Shown here: piece by piece, positions 44,779-54,105 of the stretch
Position numbering within the stretch: position 1 is the first letter of the stretch
Layout of the letters: every line of letters starts with the position of its first letter
NCBI GenBank assembly: GCA_030653365.1
Contig: JAURZL010000015.1
Location: forward strand, 62,001-126,000
Source of the DNA: Anaerolineaceae bacterium
Lineage (GTDB): Bacteria > Chloroflexota > Anaerolineae > Anaerolineales > Anaerolineaceae
Reading direction: 5' to 3'
DNA length: 64,000 bases
Made by a program: the position numbers and the translations under genes
The notes under the pieces: generated by a model
The model's input: only the letters and a program-made list of their open reading frames with translations
Databases searched by the model: none
What the model was told of the DNA's origin: nothing

Positions 44779-44830
44779 TATTTTTGAATCATCATATCTA
44801 TTCTTTAGTTTTTCCTTGCTGTGACCATAA

Positions 44831-45862
44831 TTAATAACCCACATCCGGATTAAAAGTGTTGAGTAAAGATGAATTGTCCAGATATCGTTTGATATTCTCA
44901 GCAATGAGATTTACAGATCTTTCATTGTAGTGAATACTGACACCAGCAATATGTGGTGATACGATTAGATTTGGTGTATCCCACAACGGATGATCTTTTG
45001 GAAGCGGTTCTTGCTCAAAAACATCCAATACTGCACCAGCGATTTTCTTTTCCTGTAAAGCAGTTTTTAGTGCTGCATTTTTGATTATTCCTCCTCTGCT
45101 AACATCGATCAAAAAAGCTGTCGGTTTTAACACTGCCAGTTCTTCTTCTGCGATGAGATGGAAAGTTTCTTTTGTCCTTGGTACAGTCACTACGATAAAA
45201 TCACATTCTTTCATCATCGATTTGATGGCTTGATAGGGATACAACCGTGTAAACAGATCTCCATTCGGATCTCCGAGACCAGGGATTGTGTAGCCATCAT
45301 CCAGAGTGAGCATCAAATTATTCTTACTTGCAAGGATTTTTACATCAAAGGGGGTTAACAATCTGGCGATTTCACGGCTGATACTTCCATAACCGATCAA
45401 TCCAACGGTACTCGAACGTAATTCTTTCGGAGTGAATCGAACAAACCGATCTGCCGGCCATTCATGTTTTATCTGAAATTTTAGAATTGATGGGATTTTA
45501 TGAGCAAGTGCCAGCATCATTGTAACAGCATACTCTGCAACCTGAGGGCTTGCAGCACCGCTAAGATTGGTGATTTTCAGATCACTTTTATTAAAAATTT
45601 CCTGATCAACAGCAAAATCAATGCCCGCATAATTGAATTGTATCCAACGTAATGACAGCGCTTTCTCTAAAGGAGGTAGGACTCTTTCAGTAATCAGGAT
45701 TTCTGTTTTTTTCCAGACTTCATCATCAATTTCCTGAAATGTTTTGGCTGGAAGGACAGTAATGTTTAGCAGTGGGGAAACTTCTCTTAATTTTTTTATC
45801 AGTTCTTCCGATAAAGGAAAAGTAACTAGAACTTCCCGTTGTTTAATAGTTTCTTGTTTCAT
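44831..45862 (-). CDS. D-2-hydroxyacid dehydrogenase
   Basis: 343 residues. The Rossmann motif is VGLIGYGSISREIARLL; the catalytic Arg is in LIDVSRGGII, Glu in VFEQEPLPKDHPLW and His in VSPHIAGVS, the standard R-E-H triad. These enzymes interconvert 2-oxoacids and D-2-hydroxyacids with NAD(P). The substrate is open. The ATG shares a base with the stop of the CoA-transferase beta subunit gene, so a shared pathway acting on a hydroxyacid and its CoA ester is plausible. Confidence 0.9.
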   Translation of the reverse strand: MKQETIKQREVLVTFPLSEELIKKLREVSPLLNITVLPAKTFQEIDDEVWKKTEILITERVLPPLEKALSLRWIQFNYAGIDFAVDQEIFNKSDLKITNLSGAASPQVAEYAVTMMLALAHKIPSILKFQIKHEWPADRFVRFTPKELRSSTVGLIGYGSISREIARLLTPFDVKILASKNNLMLTLDDGYTIPGLGDPNGDLFTRLYPYQAIKSMMKECDFIVVTVPRTKETFHLIAEEELAVLKPTAFLIDVSRGGIIKNAALKTALQEKKIAGAVLDVFEQEPLPKDHPLWDTPNLIVSPHIAGVSIHYNERSVNLIAENIKRYLDNSSLLNTFNPDVGY

Positions 45863-46617
45863 TAGATGTATATCCCTGTTGGATCTAAATTCTCACGCAA
45901 AATCCGTAATTCCTCTTCACTGGGAGGTAGTGTCTCGCGTAGGCTTTCCGATACTTTCACTTGCCATCCCGTATTCTGTTGTACAGATTCGATACTCACG
46001 CCAGGATGAAGTGCAGCCAGGATGAGCTCGCCATTTTCATCTGGCTCAAGAATACCCAGATGTGTGACAACACCTTGGGGACCTTTTCCGATGGTACCGC
46101 TGGCTTCGCGTTCTTTTCGATGAGAAAGAAAACCAGCAGACGTGATAAAATCCACTTTTTCCGGGAACCTTCGTTTTTGATGTGGTGTAATGATATAGCA
46201 GCGGTTTGCCCAACCAGCAATTTCCATGGAACCTCCGGATCCTGGCAACCTTGTTTTCGGATGTTCGTAATCACCAATAACAGTTGCATTGATATTTCCA
46301 AATCGATCAATCTGTGCACCACCTAAAAAACCCACATCAACATTGCCACGTTGTAAATAGAAACTGAAAATATCATACATACTGCAAACGGCGGAGGCAC
46401 CACTGACAAGACAAGGATCACCAATGGAGAGGGGTAATCGGGACGGTCGTGCACCAATGACACCCGCTTCGTAAATCATTACCAGGTTTGGAGCATGCGT
46501 TCTTCTGGCGAGGTTACAGGCCAAATTAGGCAGCCCAACCCCAACAAAAACCACATCACCATCACGCAATAATCGTGCAGCATTTACTGTCATCAATTCA
46601 GCGTTGTTGTAGTTCAT
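45862..46617 (-). CDS. CoA-transferase subunit B (glutaconate CoA-transferase type)
   Basis: 251 residues. The catalytic Glu of class I CoA-transferases is Glu50 in MIYEAGVIGARP; other blocks are GFLGGAQIDRFGNINATVIG and LPGSGGSMEIAGWANR, where the GSGG loop binds CoA. The ATG at 46617 has GGAG eight to nine bases upstream and starts one base after the subunit A stop. Relatives act on glutaconate or on steroid-ring intermediates (IpdB); the substrate here is unknown. Confidence 0.9.
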   Translation of the reverse strand: MNYNNAELMTVNAARLLRDGDVVFVGVGLPNLACNLARRTHAPNLVMIYEAGVIGARPSRLPLSIGDPCLVSGASAVCSMYDIFSFYLQRGNVDVGFLGGAQIDRFGNINATVIGDYEHPKTRLPGSGGSMEIAGWANRCYIITPHQKRRFPEKVDFITSAGFLSHRKEREASGTIGKGPQGVVTHLGILEPDENGELILAALHPGVSIESVQQNTGWQVKVSESLRETLPPSEEELRILRENLDPTGIYI

Positions 46618-46618
46618 A

Positions 46619-47521
46619 TTAGTAATCTCCATAATCGATGGGTGAGCTTAAGCGAGGATTAACTTTTAATCGTGCATGCGTTTCTTCCCCTAATTTTTGC
46701 CAATATTCTGCCCGATCTTTCACTCCGTAAACCCATTCTTGCAGCCATTGTTGGACTTTTTCCGGAGATTGACTGATTTCATCCCACGCGAGATAAAAAG
46801 GATTGTCGCGATCATAGAAACCTTGCGTATAGGAAGGATGCGATGAAAATGGTTCGTGGCAGACTGCATCTACGATGATTGAAGGTATCACAGTTCGGTT
46901 TGGATCGCTGCGAATGATCTCCTCGGGAACAATTTCTTCTGCAGTAATAATGACATGCTTTGAGGCAAATGCAGCTTCTTTCTGTTCGCCTACAATCCCC
47001 CAAATTTGTGCATTTCCATGTTGATCCGCTCTTTGAACATGCACAATTGCTACATCAGGATTCAATGGTGGGACGACAATTACCTCGGCACCGGAGAATG
47101 GATCTGTTATTCTTTTAATATTTGGATTAACCTGTTCCAGACTGGGGGCACCTGTTTGATTCATTGGCATAAAGGGGAGTCCAGTCGCACCTGCTTGTAA
47201 CCTTGAGATCATTCCAAAGTGAGAATATTCCTCCCAGTCTAACTGACCATTCTCAATGGCTTCACGCATAATTCTTAATGAACCTACACCTGGATTGCCC
47301 ATATAGGAAAAAATCACTTTTTTTACACATCCTGCAGCCGTGAGCATATCGTAGATCAGATCGGGAGTTGCCCTTGCCACAGTCAAATCTTTTTTCTTTT
47401 GACGAATTATTTCGTGTGCAGCAGCGAAAGGAATCATGTGTGTGAAACCAGCGGCATAGATAATATCACCATCGTTGACGTATTTTTGGATGGCTTCTGA
47501 TAATGTATGTAGTTTTGACAT
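46619..47521 (-). CDS. CoA-transferase subunit A (glutaconate CoA-transferase type)
   Basis: 300 residues. Typical blocks are DGDIIYAAGFTHMIPFAAAHE, shortened here to its DGDIIYAAGF core, VKKVIFSYMGNPGVG, and DVAIVHVQRADQHGNAQIWG. It pairs with subunit B encoded one base downstream, and the two would form the heterotetrameric class I transferase. It is the first gene of the run that continues into the 2-hydroxyacid dehydrogenase. A glutaconate, 2-hydroxyglutarate or IpdAB-like substrate is possible. Confidence 0.9.
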   Translation of the reverse strand: MSKLHTLSEAIQKYVNDGDIIYAAGFTHMIPFAAAHEIIRQKKKDLTVARATPDLIYDMLTAAGCVKKVIFSYMGNPGVGSLRIMREAIENGQLDWEEYSHFGMISRLQAGATGLPFMPMNQTGAPSLEQVNPNIKRITDPFSGAEVIVVPPLNPDVAIVHVQRADQHGNAQIWGIVGEQKEAAFASKHVIITAEEIVPEEIIRSDPNRTVIPSIIVDAVCHEPFSSHPSYTQGFYDRDNPFYLAWDEISQSPEKVQQWLQEWVYGVKDRAEYWQKLGEETHARLKVNPRLSSPIDYGDY

Positions 47522-47545
47522 TACTTTTTCTCTTTTGTGTTGGAT

Positions 47546-47824
47546 TTATGATCTTCTTGATCTTCTTGATTGTCGCTCATCACGATGTTCACGAGCACTG
47601 AATCGGGGATTCCTGCGTTTATCCGCAGTATCTGCCTTTTCAATATCTTTTTCCCTGTTTTTTGGCTTCTTCCTTAAAATTGTACCAAAAATTATAAGCA
47701 GAACACCAGTGATAATCAGGTAAATATTAGCGCTATCTGCAATCATTGAGAAGGTAAATAATAGTAAAAACAATCCCCCAAGGATGATAAAAAATTTACC
47801 AAGTCTTTTTCCGAATTCACTCAT
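47546..47824 (-). CDS. Small membrane protein with basic C-terminal tail
   Basis: 92 residues from the ATG at 47824. Two hydrophobic segments (about 10-32 and 34-52) are followed by a strongly charged tail ending in RRSRRS. No family recognised. The tail repeats Arg/Asp/Glu and may bind nucleic acid or phospholipid. A 12-bp hairpin lies nine bases before the ATG, and no ribosome binding site is visible. A longer TTG start (47845) would fall within that hairpin. Confidence 0.6.
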   Translation of the reverse strand: MSEFGKRLGKFFIILGGLFLLLFTFSMIADSANIYLIITGVLLIIFGTILRKKPKNREKDIEKADTADKRRNPRFSAREHRDERQSRRSRRS

Positions 47825-47833
47825 AAAGTATCT

Positions 47834-47863
47834 GGTGCTGTTCAAATTCTATTGAACAGCACC
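47834..47863 (-). repeat. Perfect 12-bp hairpin ahead of the small membrane protein gene
   Basis: GGTGCTGTTCAA pairs with TTGAACAGCACC around loop ATTCTA. On the minus strand it ends nine bases before the ATG at 47824 and could control translation, or terminate upstream transcription. Confidence 0.7.
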
Positions 47864-47913
47864 TTATATTATACTATCTTGAATTTGTATCATCTTAATA
47901 AAACGGGGTTAGC

Positions 47914-47951
47914 GGGTGATTTTGGTGGGTAAATGCCCACCAAAATCACCC
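47914..47951. repeat. Perfect 16-bp inverted repeat
   Basis: GGGTGATTTTGGTGGG pairs with CCCACCAAAATCACCC around loop TAAATG. Outer complementary pieces (CATCTTA at 47891-47897 with TAAGATG at 47959-47965) extend it to a larger imperfect stem. It lies between the P5C dehydrogenase gene and the small membrane protein gene, has no T tract on either side, and may be a terminator, a REP-like unit or an mRNA stabiliser. Confidence 0.8.
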
Positions 47952-48001
47952 TGAGCGCTAAGATGAATGATATATGAATTTATTGTGATGATAAACCTTG
48001 C

Positions 48002-49600
48002 TTAAAAGTCACTTAGTTTCCTTACCCGATTATGTACCTGTTCACGCATATACATTTGAAGGTAATGCACACCACCTGCATTCTTCCCGGTTGATCCGGA
48101 GCCTTTCCAACCACCAAACGGCTGGAAACCAGGCCATGCACCCGTTGTAGCTCCTTGTGGCCTGTTGGAATAATTTACACCAGCTTCAATATTTTCGAAA
48201 AACCAACTTGCTTCTTCATCAGATCCATAGAATCCGGATGTCAATCCATAATCGACGTCATTAGCAATCTGCATTCCTTCTTCCAGGTTCTTGATTTTTC
48301 CAATTGTGGTGATTGGCAGGAACATTTCATGTTTCCATAATCTGTGTGAAAATGGGACATCAGCAAACAGAGTAGGAGTAACAAAAAATCCTTTGGCATA
48401 ATTACCATCTGTAAGTACTTTACCACCAGTGAGTAAACGTCCTGCAGACAATAATTCGGCTGAAAAATCCTGAAAATCACGGTATGAATTTTTGTTTATC
48501 ACAGGACCCATAAAAATATTGCGTTCAGTCGGATCTCCAATAGCTAATTTTTCCGTCAGGGTCACTAAACGCTCAACCAGTTCATCGTGGACTGATTCTT
48601 CTACTAGAACACGCGAACAGGCAGAACATTTCTGTCCTTGTAAGCCAAACGCGGAACGGACAATTCCGAGTGCTGTGTCCTCAATATTGGCGTGTTTTGA
48701 AACAATCGTTGGGTTCTTTCCACCCAATTCCAAAATTGTAGGACGAACATAACGGCCATTCTGGGCAAAATTTCTAAAAATCCCCATACCAACATCAAAA
48801 GAACCCGTAAATGTCACACCAGCCACATCCGGGTGGTTGACCAATGTATTTCCCAGTGTGGATCCTGGTCCTGTAACGAAATTGAAGACACCATCAGGAA
48901 TACCAGCATCCAGAAAAGCTTTCGCGAGAAGGTAAGGGGTGAGAGGTGTATCAGTAGCTGGTTTCATTACAATAGTATTACCAGCAACCATTGCCGCACC
49001 AGCAGGTCCTCCAGTCAGGGCACCTGGGAAATTGAACGGACTGATTACCAGCCAGACCCCATAAGGCCGCATGACAGAACGGTTTGTCGATTCCAAACCA
49101 ACAAATGGATCACTACCCATTTGGATTTCAAACCCACTATTTTTTTCTAATTGTTCACAGGCATATCGAATTAGTTCAGCTGTTTCGACTGCATCGCCAA
49201 TGCCTTCCATCCGGTTTTTTCCAACCTCGAGGGACATGGCTGCACCAATATAATAGCTGCGATCCTCAATCAGATCTGCTGCTTTCCGCAGCAATCTCAC
49301 CCGCTCTTGCCAGGGTGTTTTTCTCCAATGAAGAAACGCTTTTTTAGCAGCTGCGATGGCAGCATTCGCAATGTTATCATCACCTTTCTGGAACAAACCA
49401 ATCACCTGGTCAGTATTGATTGGAGAACGGTTTTCGATTTTTTCATCGGCAGACACCTCTTTGCCATCAATAATCATTGAATATTCCTGACCAAATGTCT
49501 TACGTAAATCAGCCAGATTTGACTCGAATGAAGTATGAAATTCTTCCGGAGGACTATACATTGTCCCATACGTTAATTTAAATTTTTTATCAGATCCCAT
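48002..49600 (-). CDS. pruA: L-glutamate gamma-semialdehyde (1-pyrroline-5-carboxylate) dehydrogenase
   Basis: 532 residues. Catalytic Cys325 lies in GQKCSACSR, the Glu in ELGGKNPTIV, and the NAD-binding block is KPATDTPLTPYLLAKAF. The N-terminal extension and GWKGSGSTGKNAGGVHYLQM near the end are typical of P5CDH rather than generic aldehyde dehydrogenases. It oxidises glutamate semialdehyde from proline or arginine/ornithine breakdown to glutamate. AAAGGAGGTC precedes the ATG. No proline dehydrogenase gene is adjacent. Confidence 0.92.
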   Translation of the reverse strand: MGSDKKFKLTYGTMYSPPEEFHTSFESNLADLRKTFGQEYSMIIDGKEVSADEKIENRSPINTDQVIGLFQKGDDNIANAAIAAAKKAFLHWRKTPWQERVRLLRKAADLIEDRSYYIGAAMSLEVGKNRMEGIGDAVETAELIRYACEQLEKNSGFEIQMGSDPFVGLESTNRSVMRPYGVWLVISPFNFPGALTGGPAGAAMVAGNTIVMKPATDTPLTPYLLAKAFLDAGIPDGVFNFVTGPGSTLGNTLVNHPDVAGVTFTGSFDVGMGIFRNFAQNGRYVRPTILELGGKNPTIVSKHANIEDTALGIVRSAFGLQGQKCSACSRVLVEESVHDELVERLVTLTEKLAIGDPTERNIFMGPVINKNSYRDFQDFSAELLSAGRLLTGGKVLTDGNYAKGFFVTPTLFADVPFSHRLWKHEMFLPITTIGKIKNLEEGMQIANDVDYGLTSGFYGSDEEASWFFENIEAGVNYSNRPQGATTGAWPGFQPFGGWKGSGSTGKNAGGVHYLQMYMREQVHNRVRKLSDF

Positions 49601-49691
49601 AAAATTGACCTCCTTTTCGGGGGATTAATTATAAACGTTCCATTTCAGTATATTACAGCTGAAGGTGAGTGTCAAAATTGATCGTCATACA

Positions 49692-49723
49692 AACAGGCTT
49701 ATTTCCTGAAGAATAAGCCTGTT
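49692..49723 (-). terminator. Hairpin downstream of the metzincin gene
   Basis: A 12-bp perfect stem (AACAGGCTTATT with AATAAGCCTGTT, eight-base loop) lies 31 bases beyond the metalloprotease stop on the minus strand and before the pruA promoter region. The following T content is low, so the efficiency as a terminator is uncertain. Confidence 0.6.
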
Positions 49724-49753
49724 GCGAGTATGAAATCGGATATGAATATTATT

Positions 49754-51631
49754 TTAATTTTTTGTTGTTAAGGGTAAGAATATTTGAAAGCCTGCTGTTT
49801 TTACTGTGATAGGATCATTTATAGTTGTTCCAAATTCATTTGTAGCTGAAATAATAACAAAATATGTTGTGTCTTTTTCCAATCCATTAATTGTATACGG
49901 CAACTGACTGAATTCTAAACCTTGATCCAAAGCCATACTTTTGGTCAGTTCATCTTGAATTTCAATCGTATAGGTTGTGTTGGTAAAACTGGCAGTCCAA
50001 TCCAGCGTGATGCTCGAAATCGAACTGTAAATCTTGATATCGGTTATTGGAAGAGGAGGTGCACATGAGAAGTTGGTAACATTACTGTAAGGTGAATTTC
50101 CATTTTGATTATAGGAATAAACCCGATAAGCAAAAGAATTTTCACAATTGATGGAAGTGTCAGTAAAAGATGTTGTGTTTACCGGGAGGGTCTGGAAATT
50201 TGACCAGGCGCCACTATTTATGGATCTTTCAACTTTGAATCCAAGCTCATCGTTACTATTATCGAAATAAGTAATCGTTGCGGACGGTGGATTTACTTGT
50301 TGTATAGCTAAATTTGTCGGAGCTTTCGGAGGTGTTGCGGATTGTCGAAAATTTGAAACGATTGGAGCTGTATTATTTAATGTTAATTGGTTGTCAGCCG
50401 AATTACTAGCTGTTGATAACACACCAGTTGGTCGGCCATTATAAAAAACTTCGGGGTTTGACCAGTTATTGATCCGAGGGCAACCTGACGAACAATTATA
50501 AGCCATGATGGTTCGGAAAGCAGCATTGGGATCCTGGTAACCATACGAGTAATTATACATGGCGGTTCCGCCTCCGGCAGTTGTGCGATCATGATGTGCA
50601 CCCATATTATGGCCGGTTTCGTGGGCAAAAGAGTAGTATCCTGTGGCACAAGCCCGGGATACAATACTGTTACCAACAGTGTCATATGTATAACTAGGGG
50701 TCATCAGCCAACCGACGCCACAATAGGTAGAACTATCAACGATCATCACGACCAGATCGGCACCATATGTATCGCGAAGATTTCTAACATCGTCGATTAC
50801 ACCGTCCTGATTGGTCAGGTGTGAAAGGGTGTTATTCCATCCAGTTTGGGTAGACATGTTGGATTCATCATAATTAATTTCAGTTGTGTTCACCAATCTC
50901 ATGGTGGAGAAAATTCCGCTTCGTTGATACCCTATGTTGGTTTCACTGACAGCCAAATTAATGAGGTTCTGCATCTGGCTGGTGCCACCTGCTCTTGATC
51001 TTGCAGTAGCCGTGTAGACAACCATCACATCAATGACATAACCAGCATCCAATGTGTTTGTGTCAAATATGAAATCAGAAAATGATTCTGATAAATTATC
51101 AGAATATGGCAGCGCATCCAATTCTTCCGGAAATTGGGATTGATCAATCTCTTCAAATTGGTAGAAACCTTGTTCATCGCTCTTAAGGTGATATTGTTTT
51201 CCCTGGTACTCGAGGTTTGCACTGATGACACCATCTGTTGAAACCAGAATAATGGAACTATCTGGATTACCATTTAAATTCCCTGAAAGAATGAAACCTG
51301 ATTGAATGGTTTCTTCCATCATTTCAAAATTTGCATCGAAAGCTACATCATCAAAAACATGAAATTTGGCGGATTGTTTTTCATTTTTTCCTGAAGAAAT
51401 ATTATGTGCGATTTGTTCAATTGCATTGGCATTTATATTAATTTTTTGAGCCCGGGCAATGCCAATATCAAGGCCTTTTACATTGGATGTGCTATTCAGA
51501 TTTTGATCAATCGTCGTAATGGATGGTGGGATTGGGTCATTCGCGTTTACTTGCGCAGTATTTATACTTAGCGAAAGAATAACGCCAAGCAACATTATTA
51601 TTCTTATTAATTTACCGGTAAAAAACCTCAT
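49754..51631 (-). CDS. Secreted reprolysin-like metzincin protease with fibronectin type III domains
   Basis: 625 residues. The signal peptide covers about residues 1-31 (hydrophobic core IIMLLGVILSLSI, cleavage near VNAND). A propeptide-like region precedes a catalytic domain with HETGHNMGAHH (His337, Glu338, His341, His347), the H-E-x-x-H-x-x-G-x-x-H zinc motif, and a Met-turn in TIMAYNC. Two fibronectin type III modules follow (about 435-530 and 530-615). The protein ends in IFLPLTTKN, a short C-terminal motif seen on many Chloroflexota secreted proteins as far as I recall. Probably an extracellular protease. CGGAG precedes ATG. Confidence 0.9.
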   Translation of the reverse strand: MRFFTGKLIRIIMLLGVILSLSINTAQVNANDPIPPSITTIDQNLNSTSNVKGLDIGIARAQKININANAIEQIAHNISSGKNEKQSAKFHVFDDVAFDANFEMMEETIQSGFILSGNLNGNPDSSIILVSTDGVISANLEYQGKQYHLKSDEQGFYQFEEIDQSQFPEELDALPYSDNLSESFSDFIFDTNTLDAGYVIDVMVVYTATARSRAGGTSQMQNLINLAVSETNIGYQRSGIFSTMRLVNTTEINYDESNMSTQTGWNNTLSHLTNQDGVIDDVRNLRDTYGADLVVMIVDSSTYCGVGWLMTPSYTYDTVGNSIVSRACATGYYSFAHETGHNMGAHHDRTTAGGGTAMYNYSYGYQDPNAAFRTIMAYNCSSGCPRINNWSNPEVFYNGRPTGVLSTASNSADNQLTLNNTAPIVSNFRQSATPPKAPTNLAIQQVNPPSATITYFDNSNDELGFKVERSINSGAWSNFQTLPVNTTSFTDTSINCENSFAYRVYSYNQNGNSPYSNVTNFSCAPPLPITDIKIYSSISSITLDWTASFTNTTYTIEIQDELTKSMALDQGLEFSQLPYTINGLEKDTTYFVIISATNEFGTTINDPITVKTAGFQIFLPLTTKN

Positions 51632-51781
51632 TTAGTACTCCGTTTGTGCTTTTGAACATATAACAATGTAAAAATAGCACAGTGGGAATACGTTTAGGGT
51701 TGATTGTTAGGAATTTGTAAGGGAATTATTAGGAGTTTGTTGATTTGTTAAGTGTTTTCAAAGTAATTAAAGGTTTGGCGG

Positions 51782-52999
51782 TTATTGAAGAAATTTTTCA
51801 TAAAATCGAGCCACCTGGTTTCGAACGATACCGACTTCTGCTTTTGCTTTTATCAAATTACCATTAAAAATTGCTGCTTTTTTTCGCAGACCAGCATTTT
51901 GAGTAGCAGCAATGATTGCATCAGCCAGATCTTGTGGATTCCCAGGCTCGATAAGAAAACCATTGATTCCAGGCGTAATCCATTCTCTTAATGAGTTGAT
52001 ATCTCCTGCGATCGGAAAACAACCACATGCCATTGATTCCAGCAAGGTGTTAGGTGTACCATCATGGGTCGTTATTGAAACTGATATGTGACTTTTATGA
52101 AAAAGAGACCACAATACTTCCTGTGGCAGGTTTGGCAGCAATCGGACATGATCTGAAATTTTCAGATGGTCTATCCATTTTTGCGCTTCTGGTTTTCCTT
52201 GCATTCCAGGACATAAAAAGATAGCATCTGTTAGATTTTGCAATACCAAAGGAATCGATTTGAAAAAGATGTCACTGCGAGCATAAGCCCGAATTCCGCG
52301 AGGATTTATGATGACCGGGACATTTGAAGGAATTTCGATTTCACCAATATTTATTTGTTTTGACAACTCGATTTCCTCAAAAAGAATTCCACCACCACCT
52401 GGCACCACTACTGTGGGTTTGTTTTCATCCAATCCCCATTTGTGAGCAAGCTGAATATCGCGGTGAACATCAGCCAGGACGCCATCTGCCCGGTGCATCA
52501 CCTTTTTGGTAAGATCGTGCATTGTTCTGTTCGCATCAGCATGGAGAGTGAAATCATTACCCCAGATGGAAACTAACAAAGGTATCTCAAGAGGAATGGT
52601 ACTGGCTAGCATTCCTTCATATGGGATTCTTAATGCGTGAACGAGATTGGGTTTAATTTCAGAGATGATTGTTGTGAGTTGGTGTTGGTAATTTGGCAAG
52701 GTTGATGGACCCAGTAAATAGCGAATTCTCATCATTAATGGACGAGCATTTTGAATAAGTTTCTTTTTCCAATTGGTTGTAGGTTGCTGTGACTTTTTGT
52801 TCAAGGAGTTTTTATTTTTTTCTTCTCCAGCATCACTAAAAGCAACTGGAAGAACAAACAATTTATCCACTTTTATTTCAGAATTGACAGGATAAGTGGA
52901 AACCAATGAGATACGATAGCCAAGGAAATTTAACAGATCGATCCACCTGGTTGTGATAGCGCTGCGTCCATCGGCGATTAGCAGGATATGTTTACTCAT
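51782..52999 (-). CDS. Glycosyltransferase, family 4 type (GT-B)
   Basis: 405 residues. The C-terminal nucleotide-sugar site is TPNTLLESMACGCFPIAGD, with the E-x7-E type acid cluster around LLES. The N-terminus (ILLIADGRSAITTRWIDLL) begins a GT-B fold. The donor and acceptor are unknown. It is the last gene of the minus-strand run and starts at the stop codon of another glycosyltransferase, so both probably build the same cell-surface glycan or glycolipid. Confidence 0.85.
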   Translation of the reverse strand: MSKHILLIADGRSAITTRWIDLLNFLGYRISLVSTYPVNSEIKVDKLFVLPVAFSDAGEEKNKNSLNKKSQQPTTNWKKKLIQNARPLMMRIRYLLGPSTLPNYQHQLTTIISEIKPNLVHALRIPYEGMLASTIPLEIPLLVSIWGNDFTLHADANRTMHDLTKKVMHRADGVLADVHRDIQLAHKWGLDENKPTVVVPGGGGILFEEIELSKQINIGEIEIPSNVPVIINPRGIRAYARSDIFFKSIPLVLQNLTDAIFLCPGMQGKPEAQKWIDHLKISDHVRLLPNLPQEVLWSLFHKSHISVSITTHDGTPNTLLESMACGCFPIAGDINSLREWITPGINGFLIEPGNPQDLADAIIAATQNAGLRKKAAIFNGNLIKAKAEVGIVRNQVARFYEKFLQ

Positions 53000-54105
53000 T
53001 ACGATCCTGCCATTGCATCAAAACTAGCTTTTAGAAAAACAGAAACCATTTTTTCTATATTAACACTTTCTTTCACTGTGTCAAAAGCTGCCAGGCCTTT
53101 TTTCCACAAATCATCCTGTGAACTCAATGCACTTGTGATTGCTGTTCGTAATTCTTGTTCATTGTTTGAAGCAATATTCCAACCGTTTTTTTCATTGACC
53201 AAGTCTGATTGGGTGCCATCTCCTTCAGCAACAATGACAGGTAGAGCGTGCGCCATGGCTTGTTGAACAGCCAGACCGCCAGTTCCGGGAAGGACAAATA
53301 AATCAGCATCACTGAAAATAGAATTTAGATTCTCCCCAAATTGTTCCCCCCAGAACCTAGTTTTTGGATAAACACTTTTTGCAAGAATTTCCAATTCCTC
53401 CCGAATGGAACCGTCGCCAACAATCCATAATTTTGGTTGAATATTTTCTGGTAATTGAGCACATACTCGAATGAGTGAATCAATTCTTTTCCTGGGTTGT
53501 AATCTTCCAACGTATAACAGGACAGGTGCATGATCGATTGACCATTCTTTGCGTTGTGGGGGAGATCCTACTGGAGCGGCTGCAGTCGCATTCATCGCCA
53601 CATTAACCTGGAGAGGATTAAAACCTGCCTCTATGTACTGGTTGGCTCCCTTTTGACTGTACGCAATCATCCTGGAAAAAGATCTTAAAAATTTCTCGCG
53701 TGATTTTTCGCGAATGCCTGATAAAACGCCTGAGTATTGCGGGACGCCCAGCCCCCAGCCAATTACTGGTCTATTTTCTTTACGCATCCAACGAATAACA
53801 CCGGGTGTAGACAGATAGCGAGGATTAGCCTCAACAATTAATATATCAGGTTTCCAATCAGAAGCCCAACGAAGAAATTGTGGTTGTCTACAAAAATAAT
53901 ATTTGCCTTTAAGAACGTGTTTATTTTTTGCGAAAAAATAATCGACCCCTTTTAGTTCTTTTATATAATTGATCATTTCTTCCGGTTGTGGTGCTCCTGC
54001 GAAAACTCCTAAATTGATTTCCGGTTGTTCAGCCAACAACTCGAGAAAAGGAGCCCGATACGCTGGAATGACACGTTGTTGGATTGCAAGACGAATAGAA
54101 GACAT
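52999..54105 (-). CDS. Glycosyltransferase, family 4 type (GT-B)
   Basis: 368 residues. LLYVGRLQPRKRIDSLIR is the typical start of the donor-binding half, followed by LWIVGDGSIREELE and FVLPGTGGLAVQQAMAHALP. The last block has QQAMA where family 4 enzymes often carry E-x-x-A, so the usual first Glu is replaced by Gln. AGGAT precedes the next gene. It overlaps sbcC by one stop/start (TAATG) upstream. Acceptor unknown. Confidence 0.82.
   Translation of the reverse strand: MSSIRLAIQQRVIPAYRAPFLELLAEQPEINLGVFAGAPQPEEMINYIKELKGVDYFFAKNKHVLKGKYYFCRQPQFLRWASDWKPDILIVEANPRYLSTPGVIRWMRKENRPVIGWGLGVPQYSGVLSGIREKSREKFLRSFSRMIAYSQKGANQYIEAGFNPLQVNVAMNATAAAPVGSPPQRKEWSIDHAPVLLYVGRLQPRKRIDSLIRVCAQLPENIQPKLWIVGDGSIREELEILAKSVYPKTRFWGEQFGENLNSIFSDADLFVLPGTGGLAVQQAMAHALPVIVAEGDGTQSDLVNEKNGWNIASNNEQELRTAITSALSSQDDLWKKGLAAFDTVKESVNIEKMVSVFLKASFDAMAGS

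Noticed and set aside
44779..44904. N-terminal extension of the HAD hydrolase
   Set aside because: It overlaps the 2-hydroxyacid dehydrogenase coding region in another frame and adds no HAD residues.
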